A stretch of DNA of 61,009 nucleotides. It comes from an uncultured SAR86 cluster bacterium (GTDB lineage Bacteria > Pseudomonadota > Gammaproteobacteria > Magnimaribacterales > Magnimaribacteraceae). This document shows positions 43,310-52,632 of this stretch, one piece after another (the first letter of the stretch is position 1; each line of letters begins with the position of its first letter). The position numbers and the translations under genes are program-made. Location of the stretch: NCBI GenBank assembly GCA_902514295.1, contig CABXQE010000007.1:1-61009 (forward strand), in the 5' to 3' direction. Under the pieces are notes generated by a model. It saw nothing but the letters and a program-made list of their open reading frames with translations, made no database searches and was not told the DNA's origin.

Positions 43310-45122
43310 TTCTGTAAAAGACAATCAATCAGCAAGCTCTTTATTAAATCTTGGGTTTGCTGATTTATCTTGGAAAGAAAATAACCCCTTCTCTGAGCTC
43401 TATGGAGACTTTTACTCATCTAAAAAAGGTGCATACGCTGAAGCAAGACATGTATTTATTGAAGGCAACCAATTACAAGAAAAGTTTCTTAATTTAGGAG
43501 CTGAAGAGACTTTTAGTATTGTTGAAATAGGATTTGGAGCTGGAATAAATTTCCTAGCTACTTGCCAAGAATGGCTTAAAGTAAATAAAAGTAATCAATT
43601 CCTAGATTACGTAGCTTTTGACAAAACTTTATTCAATTTAAAAGACTTTGAGAAAACCATTAAAAAAAGCCCTGAGTTAAAAGAACTCTCTAAAGTTTAT
43701 ATAAACAACTATCCAGCTAATGTTGCTGGGACTCAAAGAATTCACTTTGACGATTATAGAATTTCACTAACTCTAATACTTGGAGACATTAAAAATTCTC
43801 TTTCTTATTTAACCGAAACTTCTGATATAGATGTTTGGTACTTAGATGGTTTTGCTCCTGATAAAAATCCTGATATGTGGTCTAAAGAAATTTTTAAACA
43901 GATGTATCTTTCAAGTCACGGAGATACAACATTTTCTACATTCACATCGGCAAGATTAATAAAAAATAATTTAGAAGAAAGTGGCTTCGTCTATGAATTA
44001 GATAAAGGCTTTTCAAATAAACGTCACATGTTAAAAGGAAAAGCCCTAAGCACTAATGTTAAAGAAGTCTCTAAGAAGAAGATAGCAGTCATAGGTTCTG
44101 GAATAGCAGGAAGCACATTGGCTTATAAATTAGCGCAAAGAGGTCACAGAATAGATGTATATGAACAAAATGATGAACTTTGTTCAGGTGTCTCGGGAAA
44201 TGGCGTTTTAATCACCTACCCAAGATTATCTGCCTTTGACTCTCCTTATGCTAGATTTTGCTTACATTCTTTTCTTTTTGCTTCATCTTTTTATGATAGC
44301 CTTAATTCAAATGCATGGTATAAATCAGGAGTATTCTTGATGAATCATGACGACTCATCTCTTAAAAGGCAAAACTCTCTTCTGGATGCTAGACCTAGTA
44401 ATGATCTATTCGAAGAATTGAGTTGTGAAGAGGCAAGCAAAAGAGCAGGACTTAAATTAAACAATGGAGGTATTTTCTTTAAGAAAGGAGGTTATTTAGA
44501 AGCTAAAGCCCTTTGCCAAGATTTACTAAGTCATAAAAATATTAATTTAATCTTATCTTCTAGGGTCGAAAAGATAGAGGCGGATGGAAAAAATCTTACA
44601 CTTGTTAGTGAAGGAGAAATTTCTGAATACGAAGAAGTATGCCTATGTGCTGGTTACGCTTCTGAAAATTTACTTAATTTTCCTGGACTAAGCTCTAAAA
44701 GAGGACAGATATCTTATGTAGATAGCTCCAAAGATTTTGAGAAACTAAATTTCCCTATCTGTGCCAGCGGATATTTTTCTCCAAGAGTTAAAGGTTCCCA
44801 TGTTCTAGGTTCGTCTTATAGCGAGGTAACGAATGATATTGTTCTTGAGGACGAACACACGAGTAACAAGGAAAAATTAAAAGCTATACATGACTTTAAA
44901 GTAAACATAGTTGATGGCAATGTTGGTTTTAGGGCCGTAACGAAAGATAGGCTGCCTCTAATAGGTATTAATAAAGGAATATATGTAAACACAGGACATG
45001 GTTCAAGGGGCTCAACAAGCTCCCCTTTATGTGCTGAGATTATTGCAGATCTTATAGACGGAAGGCCATTGCCTGCGGATCATGAAGTAGTTATAGCTTT
45101 AGATGCAAATAGGTTTAATTAA
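43302..45122 (+). CDS. mnmC: tRNA mnm5s2U biosynthesis bifunctional protein MnmC, non-canonical start
   Basis: The frame is open from 43260 (after a TGA at 43257) to 45122. N-terminal methyltransferase: LSWKENNPFSELYGDFYSSK, EARHVFIEGNQLQEKF, VEIGFGAGINFLAT and VWYLDGFAPDKNPDMWS. C-terminal FAD oxidoreductase from about residue 258: KKKIAVIGSGIAGSTLAYKL, then GRP near the end. MnmC finishes the mnm5s2U34 wobble modification in two steps. No ATG, GTG, TTG or CTG occurs in frame before 43875, deep inside the methyltransferase. I set the start at ATA 43302, which overlaps the upstream stop. Exact start is uncertain. With this start it is 606 residues, close to the family size. Confidence 0.8.
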   Translation: MNNSVKDNQSASSLLNLGFADLSWKENNPFSELYGDFYSSKKGAYAEARHVFIEGNQLQEKFLNLGAEETFSIVEIGFGAGINFLATCQEWLKVNKSNQFLDYVAFDKTLFNLKDFEKTIKKSPELKELSKVYINNYPANVAGTQRIHFDDYRISLTLILGDIKNSLSYLTETSDIDVWYLDGFAPDKNPDMWSKEIFKQMYLSSHGDTTFSTFTSARLIKNNLEESGFVYELDKGFSNKRHMLKGKALSTNVKEVSKKKIAVIGSGIAGSTLAYKLAQRGHRIDVYEQNDELCSGVSGNGVLITYPRLSAFDSPYARFCLHSFLFASSFYDSLNSNAWYKSGVFLMNHDDSSLKRQNSLLDARPSNDLFEELSCEEASKRAGLKLNNGGIFFKKGGYLEAKALCQDLLSHKNINLILSSRVEKIEADGKNLTLVSEGEISEYEEVCLCAGYASENLLNFPGLSSKRGQISYVDSSKDFEKLNFPICASGYFSPRVKGSHVLGSSYSEVTNDIVLEDEHTSNKEKLKAIHDFKVNIVDGNVGFRAVTKDRLPLIGINKGIYVNTGHGSRGSTSSPLCAEIIADLIDGRPLPADHEVVIALDANRFN

Positions 45123-45636
45123 AACCTGAAACAGCTTCTTTAATAAGTGTATTGATCGCTTCCTGATCATTTTGATTATTTGATCTTTTAAATCTTGTAA
45201 AAGCATACCAAACAACTTCATCACTTTTCGCATCATGGAACCTTATTGAAATTTCATCTTTATCAGATCTAATATACCTTTGATCTCTAGAATCAAAGTA
45301 TCTACCATAATATCCATAACCTCCTAAATCAGAAGATCTATCAATTTCTCTTTTTGTTCCTAAGTAGAATCTAATAACTAAATCAGGTTTCTCAGAAATC
45401 TTAAGGCCTTTATCCTCTAAAGAGGATTCTATTGCTCTATCTATTCTTTGAATAAGAATAGGATTTATACTGATTAATTCAGGAGCGTCTTCTACGTCAG
45501 GCGATTGAACTTTAAATGACTTATAAGAAGAGAGATCATAATTTCTATCTGAGTCAGTTTGAATATAAGGGGAACTGGCACAAGCTGCCATTAAGGATAA
45601 TGCCGATAGAAGGATAATGTTTCTTATCATAATCAT
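45115..45636 (-). CDS. DUF4136 lipoprotein
   Basis: 173 residues. A signal peptide ends at the lipobox MAAC (Cys about 19). Body: DRNYDLSSYKSFKVQSPDVE and LGTKREIDRSSDLGGYGYYG fit the DUF4136 pattern (a D-x-D-x-x-x-Y-x-x-F/Y-K start, a Tyr/Gly-rich middle, and a VWYAFTRF segment). The function of DUF4136 is unknown. Probably outer membrane. It overlaps the mnmC stop by 8 bases and is next to another lipoprotein gene 16 bases upstream in the same direction. Confidence 0.8.
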   Translation of the reverse strand: MIMIRNIILLSALSLMAACASSPYIQTDSDRNYDLSSYKSFKVQSPDVEDAPELISINPILIQRIDRAIESSLEDKGLKISEKPDLVIRFYLGTKREIDRSSDLGGYGYYGRYFDSRDQRYIRSDKDEISIRFHDAKSDEVVWYAFTRFKRSNNQNDQEAINTLIKEAVSGFN

Positions 45637-45652
45637 TAGATGATATTAATAA

Positions 45653-46258
45653 TTAGAAAAAAATAAACCTTTTTCCTAACCTTTTTTTACAACCTTCATA
45701 TTGAATCTTATATCTATCTGACTGTCTTTGGACTTTATCTGCAACAGACAGCAGCCATGGCTTAGTCCTATAACTACCTTTTTTATAGCCCCCTCTTCCT
45801 TCATGATAAGCTAGGTATAAAGCTCTCGCATTAGTTAAAGAGATCCCTAATTGTTTATGAGTTTTATAGTTATACCAACCAACAAAATCTACAGAGTCTT
45901 CAAAATCATTTCTGCTCACAAACCAGCCCCCTCTGTCGTCTAAATACATTTCCCAAGTACCATCAACTGCTTGCGCATATCCTCTTGCGCTAGTTACTCT
46001 TTTCCAAGGTATAAAGCCCAGAAGTTTAGTTCTTCCTGGCCTTGCATCAGCGATAAAACTAGACTCCTGCTTTATAATTGCCATCGAAACATAAACAGGC
46101 ACTTTCCATCTTTTTTCAGTTTTTTTTGCAGCTTTATACCAGCTATATCTCTCTTTAAAGATCTTACAGACATCAGTAGTGGTAGAAGGAGGGCTATTAG
46201 AAGCACAACTAATCGTTAAAATAAGCAAACTAAATAATAAAAATAATTTTCTTATCAT
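45653..46258 (-). CDS. Lytic transglycosylase-like (SLT) lipoprotein
   Basis: 201 residues. The lipobox is TISC (Cys about 18). The SLT-like core has YVSMAIIKQESSFIADARPG with the catalytic Glu in QES, ARGYAQAVDGTWEMYLDD (motif near G-x-x-Q), WYNYKT and ALYLAYHEGRGGYKKGS. This resembles small lysozyme-like lipoproteins that cut peptidoglycan at N-acetylmuramic acid. It is the last gene before ligA, and its start abuts the ligA stop. Confidence 0.85.
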   Translation of the reverse strand: MIRKLFLLFSLLILTISCASNSPPSTTTDVCKIFKERYSWYKAAKKTEKRWKVPVYVSMAIIKQESSFIADARPGRTKLLGFIPWKRVTSARGYAQAVDGTWEMYLDDRGGWFVSRNDFEDSVDFVGWYNYKTHKQLGISLTNARALYLAYHEGRGGYKKGSYRTKPWLLSVADKVQRQSDRYKIQYEGCKKRLGKRFIFF

Positions 46259-48282
46259 TACTGTTTAAGAATTCTTAGAACGTTATCTTCTTCCAAAACT
46301 TCAATTCCCAGATCAAGAGCTTTTTTTAGTTTTGAACCAGGTTTTTCACCAGCTATAAGATAATCTGTTCGACTAGAAACGGTGCTAGATACTCTTGCAC
46401 CCGATCTTATTAACTCTTCTTTTAGTTGGCTTCTGGCTATGTTGTTAAAAGACCCAGTTATAACAACCACTTTTGAGCTAAATAAATTATCCGACTGAAT
46501 TTTAACCTCTTGTAATTGAATCCCTAACTTAAGTAATTTTTTAATTTGATTCTGATTACCCTTTTTGGATAAATAATTAAAAATATGATCAGCAGCAATT
46601 GGACCGATGTCATTTATTTCAATCAATTCTTCTTTTGATGCTAGCAAGAATTTATCAATATGCTGAAAGTTTAAAGAAAGGTTTAAAGCGGTAGCTTCCC
46701 CTACTTCTCTAATTCCTAAAGCGTAAATAAATCTTGAGAGCGTAGTTTCTTTACTGTTTTCTATTGAAGTTAGAAGCTTTGAAGCAGATTTTTCTGCAAA
46801 ACCTTCTAATCCTAATAAATCTTTCTTTTTTAAAGTGTATAAATCTGAGAAATCAGAAATAAGTTCCTTTTTTACTAAAAGTTCAATGATCCTTTCGCCC
46901 AAACCATCTATGTTGAGTGCATTTCTAGAAACATAATGTCTGATTGACTCAGTTTTCTGAGCCGGGCAATTTGTTCCGGCATTACACCTTAATATAGCTT
47001 CACTTTCTAATTTAACTAATTTGCTATTACAGGAAGGGCAAGTATTCGGAGTCTCAACTTTATGTGAGTCTTTTTTTCTTTTGGATAAGTCAACTTTGAT
47101 AATTTGCGGAATTACATCGCCTGCTCTCTTAATTTGTACCGTGTCACCTTCTCTAACATCAAGACGTTCTATTTCATCAAAGTTATGGATGCTTGCATGA
47201 GAAACTACCACTCCTCCAATATTAAGTGGTTCAAATTCTGCAACTGGTGTAATGCTTCCCACTCTTCCTACTTGAACACTAATAGACTTAACTTTTGTCG
47301 AACCCACTTCTGCAGGGAATTTCCTTGCTATAGCCCACCTTGGTGCCCTAGAAACCTGGCCCAGAGATTCTTGCATCTTAAAACTATTCACTTTAAAAAC
47401 CACGCCATCTATCTCATAAGGAAGTTGCTCTCTTAAACCTTCTATTTTTCTAAAATAAGAGATACATTCGTTTAAGTCATTTGCTTGTTCAGCTAACGGA
47501 TTGATAGGTAAACCCCATGAGGCATAGGATTCAAAAACTTCCTTTTGAGTTTTAGGTGAAGTGCCCTTACCAAAATCTATGCTTCCCATACCATGCGCAA
47601 AAAACTTTAAAGGTCTTGAAGCTGCAACCCTAGGATCTAATTGTCTTAGACTTCCCGCTGCAGCATTTCTTGGATTAGCAAAAATCTTCTCAGAGTTAAA
47701 CTTTGCTTTATTATTTATCTCCTTAAAATCTTTGGTATCAATAAAGACTTCTCCTCTTATCTCTATCAAACTGGGTGCCTTAATTTTGGATTCTCTAAAA
47801 GATAAAGGTATTGAAGATACGGTTCTAATGTTATGAGTTATGTCTTCGCCTATTTTTCCGTCTCCTCTCGTGGTTGCTTGATGCAAGTAACCTTTCTTAT
47901 AAATTAGATTAACGGCTATTCCGTCTAATTTTGGTTCGCAGGAAAAGTTGACTTCGGTTTGTGATATAAGTCTCTCTAGTATTCGTTTGTTAAAATCTTC
48001 TAAATCCTTAGTATTAAAAGCATTTTCAAGAGAAAGCATAGGCGTTAAATGATCTACCTTATTAAATCCTTCTAAAGGTTCTGAACCTACTCTTTGAGTG
48101 GGAGAATAGCTATAACTAAGACTAGGATATTTAGTTTCTAATTCTAAGAGTTCATTAAAGAATGCATCGTATTCAGAATCCTCAATAGTAGGATTATCTA
48201 AAGAATGGTAATTATATGAATGTTCATTAATTATCTTGTGAAGCTCGAGTACTCGAGATTTGACTTCTGCATCAACTTTCAT
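46258..48282 (-). CDS. ligA: NAD-dependent DNA ligase
   Basis: 674 residues from the ATG at 48282 (a TTG one codon upstream is less likely). Adenylation lysine in CEPKLDGIAVNLIY, the NAD block TRGDGKIGEDITHN, the OB-fold, zinc finger CPSC and CNAGTNC, helix-hairpin-helix motifs in the 500s, and a C-terminal BRCT domain (VVITGSFNNIARSQL). It seals nicks in replication and repair. It lies in the leftward order smc-zipA-ligA, 11 bases after zipA, the gammaproteobacterial arrangement. Confidence 0.97.
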   Translation of the reverse strand: MKVDAEVKSRVLELHKIINEHSYNYHSLDNPTIEDSEYDAFFNELLELETKYPSLSYSYSPTQRVGSEPLEGFNKVDHLTPMLSLENAFNTKDLEDFNKRILERLISQTEVNFSCEPKLDGIAVNLIYKKGYLHQATTRGDGKIGEDITHNIRTVSSIPLSFRESKIKAPSLIEIRGEVFIDTKDFKEINNKAKFNSEKIFANPRNAAAGSLRQLDPRVAASRPLKFFAHGMGSIDFGKGTSPKTQKEVFESYASWGLPINPLAEQANDLNECISYFRKIEGLREQLPYEIDGVVFKVNSFKMQESLGQVSRAPRWAIARKFPAEVGSTKVKSISVQVGRVGSITPVAEFEPLNIGGVVVSHASIHNFDEIERLDVREGDTVQIKRAGDVIPQIIKVDLSKRKKDSHKVETPNTCPSCNSKLVKLESEAILRCNAGTNCPAQKTESIRHYVSRNALNIDGLGERIIELLVKKELISDFSDLYTLKKKDLLGLEGFAEKSASKLLTSIENSKETTLSRFIYALGIREVGEATALNLSLNFQHIDKFLLASKEELIEINDIGPIAADHIFNYLSKKGNQNQIKKLLKLGIQLQEVKIQSDNLFSSKVVVITGSFNNIARSQLKEELIRSGARVSSTVSSRTDYLIAGEKPGSKLKKALDLGIEVLEEDNVLRILKQ

Positions 48283-48293
48283 CAAATATTAAG

Positions 48294-48944
48294 TTAACCA
48301 GCGCTTGCCAAGAATTGTCTTCTATATTCAAGGACTTGTTGTCTCATGTGTTCAATCATTTGCTTAGTAAGTAGATTTCTATCTTCATCAAGAATCTCGC
48401 ATTTAAAGTTTTCTTTTAAAGATTGTGAGACATCAATTAACAGATCAAAAGATTCTAAAGGGCTTGATAAATTAGTAGGGTCTAATACTAGTGCTAAGTC
48501 ATCAGAAACATTATCTTCTAAGAAAGTCCCTGGTTTTTTTCCGTTTAAGATGTTGAAAGCTATATTTCTTTTTTCATCTAAAATTGTAAACAAGCCTTTT
48601 TCATCATAAACAAAATTTAAATCATTTATTGCTTCCGTAATAGAGTCCTTCGAAAACTGATCTTTTCTTTGGCTACTTAAGTGCAAAATAAGGAGTGAGT
48701 TCGAAGGCTTAATATCTACCAACATCTCTTCTTCTTTATCTTCAAATTCTTGTTCAGAAGGTTCGTCACTAAAGCCTTGCATCCATTCTTCTTCGAAGTC
48801 TTTACTTACATATTCTTCAACGTCTATAAGATCGACTTTTAGTGAGCTTCTTTTTATTCTTATTGCCCTTCGAATACCATCAATAAACACTAAAGCTAAA
48901 AGAGCTCCAATAACTATAGTTAATATTTCAGGTAAGTTGAACAT
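48294..48944 (-). CDS. zipA: Cell division protein ZipA, short form
   Basis: 216 residues. One N-terminal helix (LTIVIGALLALVFIDGIRRA) gives a bitopic inner-membrane protein. After about 60 acidic residues, without the Pro/Gln-rich linker of E. coli ZipA (about 328 residues in total), comes a ZipA C-terminal-like domain (SLLILHLSSQRKDQFSKDSI, ending in LLTKQMIEHMRQQVLEYRRQ). ZipA ties FtsZ to the membrane. The position between smc and ligA supports the name more strongly than sequence alone. Only 1 base separates it from smc. Confidence 0.85.
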   Translation of the reverse strand: MFNLPEILTIVIGALLALVFIDGIRRAIRIKRSSLKVDLIDVEEYVSKDFEEEWMQGFSDEPSEQEFEDKEEEMLVDIKPSNSLLILHLSSQRKDQFSKDSITEAINDLNFVYDEKGLFTILDEKRNIAFNILNGKKPGTFLEDNVSDDLALVLDPTNLSSPLESFDLLIDVSQSLKENFKCEILDEDRNLLTKQMIEHMRQQVLEYRRQFLASAG

Positions 48945-48945
48945 G

Positions 48946-51423
48946 TTAACTAGCGGCCAATTCCACAGCTTGATCTACATCTACAGCAACCATTCTAGAT
49001 ACGCCTGGTTCTTGCATTGTAACGCCCATTAAATGCTTACTTTTCTCCATAGAAATTTTATTGTGTGAAATATATACAAATTGAACTTGTTTAGACATTT
49101 CTTCAACTAAATCTATAAAACGCATAGTATTCAGATCATCTAAAGGAGCATCTACTTCATCTAGCATGCAGAAAGGAGCTGGGTTTAATTCAAAAAAAGC
49201 AAAAACAGTAGCTATAGCAGTTAAGGCTTTCTCTCCACCCGACAATTGAGAGACACTTGCATTCTTCTTTCCTGGAGGTCTTGCTGAGATACCCACACCA
49301 CAACTCAATAAATCATCTCCTAGCATTATAAGCTCAGCATGCCCTCCCCCAAAAAGTTTAGGAAAAGAATTAGCTAAGCTTAGATTTAATTTATCAAAAG
49401 TATCTTTAAAAGTTGTTCTGGTTTCTTTATCAATTTTATTGATTGCATTTTGAAGAGTTTCTAGTGCATCCATCAGCTCTTGATGTTGGCTATCAAGTAG
49501 CTCTTTTCTTTTTTCTTCTTGTTCAAATTCTTCCATTGCAGCTAAGTTAATAGCTCCTAATCTTGAAATCTTTAATTCAATTGATTCTAAATCTGAAGCA
49601 AAGTTATCTGAAGACTTAGATTCATCCAGCTCATTTAAAAGAGTTGCTAAATCTCCATCTAAATCTTTAATTTGTTTAACTAAATTATCTCCTTCTATCT
49701 TGGATGCCTGCCTTTCTAGTCTAAACTTCTCTAAAGCTTCTCGAAGACTAATTGCCATTTGTTCTTTTTCTATTTTCTCTCTTTCTATCTTATGTATGGA
49801 TTCATTACACTTTTCGATAGCCTTTCTGGAGTTTAATAATTTATTTTCAACAAGTAATCTTTCCGATAGTAACTTGTCAAGATTAGCTTGTATTTCTGAA
49901 ATAGGCTTGTTTAAAAGCTTAGATTCTTCAACTAAAGATAAATTCTCTGATTCAAGATCATTAAGCTGAGTATTTACATGCTTATCTTCCGATTGTAACG
50001 AAGCAAATTTAGCCTGCAGGTCAGCAAATTTATTAGTCTTATCAATTAAGTTAATTCTCTGTTGTTTTGCGTCTTCCGAATAATCGGATAGGAAATCTTG
50101 AGTTAGCTTGGTTAATTTTGATGGCTCTTCTTTTAAAGACTCTATCTCACTTTTTAATTCAATAACTTCAGACTCAATTTCTTTTATTATTTCGAGAGAG
50201 CTCTTTTTATTAAAATTCTCTATAAGAGATCCTATGTTCTTTTCTAACTTTGAAATAATAGATTTCGATTGAGCAATAAATGCTAACCACAAATTCTCAA
50301 TCTTTTCAGATTCTTCTAAATTTAAATCTTCTACATTTCCCTCTTTGATTTTTTGTAATTCAGAATCAATAGAATCAATATTTGATTGAACTTGGTCTTT
50401 TAATTTTTTTAATGCCTGCAACTCCTCTCTTCTTGAGTCTATCTGTAAATTATTAGTGTTCAATTTTTCTTCAATCTCTCTAACTCTTTCCTTCTTAATG
50501 GCCAGTTCCTGTTCTGTTCTAGAAATATCAGCACCAAAACTATAAAACTCTTGTTGAACCTTATCCATTTCCGACTGCAACTCAATTTGGTTGGCTCTAA
50601 GTTCAATGACCTCACTATCAGAAGTATTTTTAGCGGAATTTACTTCCTCAACTTTTAGTTCTTGATCTTTTACTTCTTTTTCTTTCACTTTAACGATCTT
50701 AGAAATATCAAGCCACTTAGAGGCAAGAAGTAATTGGTGAGCTTTATTTTCATCTTTTCTGAGTTGCGAATATTTCTCCGCAGCTTTAGCTTGTCTTTGA
50801 AGTTTATGCAAAAGTCTTGATATCTCTTCTCTTAAATCTTCTAACCTGGAAAGATTCTCTCTAGTTCTTTTAATTCTTGATTCGGTTTCTTTTTTTCTTT
50901 CTAAGTATCTTGAAATGCCTGCTACTTCTTCTATATAACCGCGCATTTCTTCTGGTTTTGCACTTACCAACTGGGAAATCATTCCTTGCTCGATGATAGC
51001 GTAAGATCTAGGGCCTAAACCCGTTCCTAGGAACACGTCAGTCACGTCTCTCTTCCTACAACTTGTTCCATTTAGGTAATAATTAGACTGTCCATCCAAC
51101 TCAAGGCTTCTTCTTACAGAAATTTCACTGTAACTAGAAAATTCTCCACCTATTCTTCCATCTTTATTATCAAAGAAAAGCTCTACAGAAGCTTTTGAGA
51201 CTGGTTTCCTAGTTGAAGAACCATTGAAAACTACATCTGACATTGAATCACTTCTTAAATTTTTTGCAGAGCTTTCACCTAGCACCCACCTCACGGCATC
51301 TATTACATTTGATTTTCCACAACCATTTGGTCCGACTACGCAAGACATGGACGATGGGAAAGTTACTGTTGTTGGATCAACAAAAGATTTAAAACCAGAT
51401 AGCTTTACAGAGTTTAATCTCAT
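48946..51423 (-). CDS. smc: Chromosome segregation protein SMC, short form lacking a recognisable hinge
   Basis: 825 residues against about 1150-1190 for typical bacterial SMC. The head is normal: SGFKSFVDPTTVTFPSSMSC, Walker A GPNGCGKS (31-38), signature LSGGEKALTAIA (727-738) and Walker B CMLDEVDAPLDD. Coiled coil fills roughly 165-360 and 450-610. Where the hinge (about 150 residues of alpha/beta fold with conserved glycines) should be, only a short break (361-376), a helix (377-432) and EEPSKL occur. The frame is intact. Heads zipA and ligA. ScpA and ScpB are not in the window. Confidence 0.9.
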   Translation of the reverse strand: MRLNSVKLSGFKSFVDPTTVTFPSSMSCVVGPNGCGKSNVIDAVRWVLGESSAKNLRSDSMSDVVFNGSSTRKPVSKASVELFFDNKDGRIGGEFSSYSEISVRRSLELDGQSNYYLNGTSCRKRDVTDVFLGTGLGPRSYAIIEQGMISQLVSAKPEEMRGYIEEVAGISRYLERKKETESRIKRTRENLSRLEDLREEISRLLHKLQRQAKAAEKYSQLRKDENKAHQLLLASKWLDISKIVKVKEKEVKDQELKVEEVNSAKNTSDSEVIELRANQIELQSEMDKVQQEFYSFGADISRTEQELAIKKERVREIEEKLNTNNLQIDSRREELQALKKLKDQVQSNIDSIDSELQKIKEGNVEDLNLEESEKIENLWLAFIAQSKSIISKLEKNIGSLIENFNKKSSLEIIKEIESEVIELKSEIESLKEEPSKLTKLTQDFLSDYSEDAKQQRINLIDKTNKFADLQAKFASLQSEDKHVNTQLNDLESENLSLVEESKLLNKPISEIQANLDKLLSERLLVENKLLNSRKAIEKCNESIHKIEREKIEKEQMAISLREALEKFRLERQASKIEGDNLVKQIKDLDGDLATLLNELDESKSSDNFASDLESIELKISRLGAINLAAMEEFEQEEKRKELLDSQHQELMDALETLQNAINKIDKETRTTFKDTFDKLNLSLANSFPKLFGGGHAELIMLGDDLLSCGVGISARPPGKKNASVSQLSGGEKALTAIATVFAFFELNPAPFCMLDEVDAPLDDLNTMRFIDLVEEMSKQVQFVYISHNKISMEKSKHLMGVTMQEPGVSRMVAVDVDQAVELAAS

Positions 51424-51533
51424 AATTTGTATTTTATTGGGGGGTAAGAATCCATTGCTTCAGAAAGAAGCATTAATGAAACAGAATTAACCTTCATTTA
51501 CATGCAAAGTCTATTCTATATAAGGCCTAGAAA

Positions 51534-52199
51534 CTACTGATTTTTTAGTTTTTTTACTGTCTCTATTAAGACCTTTAGTTCGGAAATATCTCTTTCATTT
51601 TCAAGGAAATTAAGAGCTTTTGTCCAAAGTTTAATAGTCAAATCTATGTTCTTATTTTCTAGTTCTTTCAATCCTTGTAAAGTTAAAGCTGAAGGGTTGT
51701 CTGGACTCTTCAATAAAGCTTCATCTAAAACCACCTCAATCTTACTATTAAAGGCTCTTTCCTCTTTTAAGAACATTGTTTGAGCGTATTCAGCCAAAAC
51801 ACTTCCTCCTAATTCATTTGGAAAATTCCTATATAACTGCTCAAAAGCTTGACTAGCTAAAGTGTTCTCATTTATACCTTTTAGTCTTTTAGCTAATAAG
51901 TAAATTTCTCCAGCTTGAACTCCGTCTCTACTTCCTATTTCTAGGATTATTCGATCAACCTCTAGAGCGTCTTGTTCTTTATTTGGTGATTGATCAGCAA
52001 TAAATCTATTTAGAATTTCCTTATCATTGATCAATTTATAATTTTCTTCTCCCTCTAGGCCTTTATATACAAACAAAGTGATTGAAGTGCATAACAACGA
52101 AATTACAACTAGAGAGATCTTTAGGTCTAATCTAATAAAACCTCTTAGAGCAAAATAAAACAAAACGAAAAGCGGAACGAATAAATAAAAATAAATCAT
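51534..52199 (-). CDS. ccmI: Cytochrome c biogenesis CcmI-like protein
   Basis: 221 residues. Two N-terminal helices (FYLFVPLFVLFYFALRGFI and ISLVVISLLCTSITLFVYKG) are followed by a TPR-like region (VLAEYAQTMFLKEERAFNSK, ALLKSPDNPSALTLQGLKEL). This matches the CcmI layout of the apocytochrome chaperone, though shorter than the 400 residues of some family members. Last gene of the ccm operon (ccmABCDEFGHI), 16 bases after ccmH. It holds the apocytochrome C-terminus for heme attachment by CcmF/H. Confidence 0.8.
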   Translation of the reverse strand: MIYFYLFVPLFVLFYFALRGFIRLDLKISLVVISLLCTSITLFVYKGLEGEENYKLINDKEILNRFIADQSPNKEQDALEVDRIILEIGSRDGVQAGEIYLLAKRLKGINENTLASQAFEQLYRNFPNELGGSVLAEYAQTMFLKEERAFNSKIEVVLDEALLKSPDNPSALTLQGLKELENKNIDLTIKLWTKALNFLENERDISELKVLIETVKKLKNQ

Positions 52200-52215
52200 T
52201 TCAAAAGATCTTTAC

Positions 52216-52632
52216 CTATTGATTCCCTTTTGAATTAGAAAATCTTGTTAATAGTATTACGAGTATTATGGAAAGTGTAATTAGAAAAATAAAAAGAGGT
52301 CCAAGCCATAGTGCGTATGTATCTGGCCTAAAAGGAGGGTCATAAACAATAAAATTTCCGTATCTATCTATCAGATAGGTCTTTACTTCTTCCTCGGTCC
52401 TTCCTGACTTAACCAGCCTATAAACCTCTCTCTTTAAGTCATTAGCTATAGGAGCATTTGAACCAGCTAAATTGGATCCTTGGCATTTAGGGCACCTAAG
52501 TTCATTTAATAGAGACAAAAATCTCTCTTCATGAACACTATCTTCAAATGGATAAATTACTTTAGGTTCATTAGCTGAAACTAGGCTATAGATAATAGTT
52601 ATAAGCATTAGAGAAAAGAACTTCTTAAACAT
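52216..52632 (-). CDS. ccmH: Cytochrome c biogenesis CcmH (thiol reductase)
   Basis: 138 residues from the ATG at 52632, chosen because GAGGA lies 5 bases before it. ATGs at 52635 and 52644 are alternatives. A signal peptide precedes LNELRCPKCQGSNLAGSNAP, the LRCxxC active site of CcmH (Cys about 47 and 50). It ends with a helix (LWLGPLFIFLITLSIILVIL) and DRYGNFIVYDPPF. With CcmG it keeps the heme-binding cysteines of apocytochromes reduced. It overlaps the end of ccmG by 8 bases. Confidence 0.93.
   Translation of the reverse strand: MFKKFFSLMLITIIYSLVSANEPKVIYPFEDSVHEERFLSLLNELRCPKCQGSNLAGSNAPIANDLKREVYRLVKSGRTEEEVKTYLIDRYGNFIVYDPPFRPDTYALWLGPLFIFLITLSIILVILLTRFSNSKGNQ

Noticed and set aside
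43875-45122. mnmC read as a 415-residue FAD oxidoreductase starting at ATG 43875
   Set aside because: That start lies inside the conserved methyltransferase motif DGFAPDKNPDMWS. The upstream frame is open and codes for the rest of the domain.
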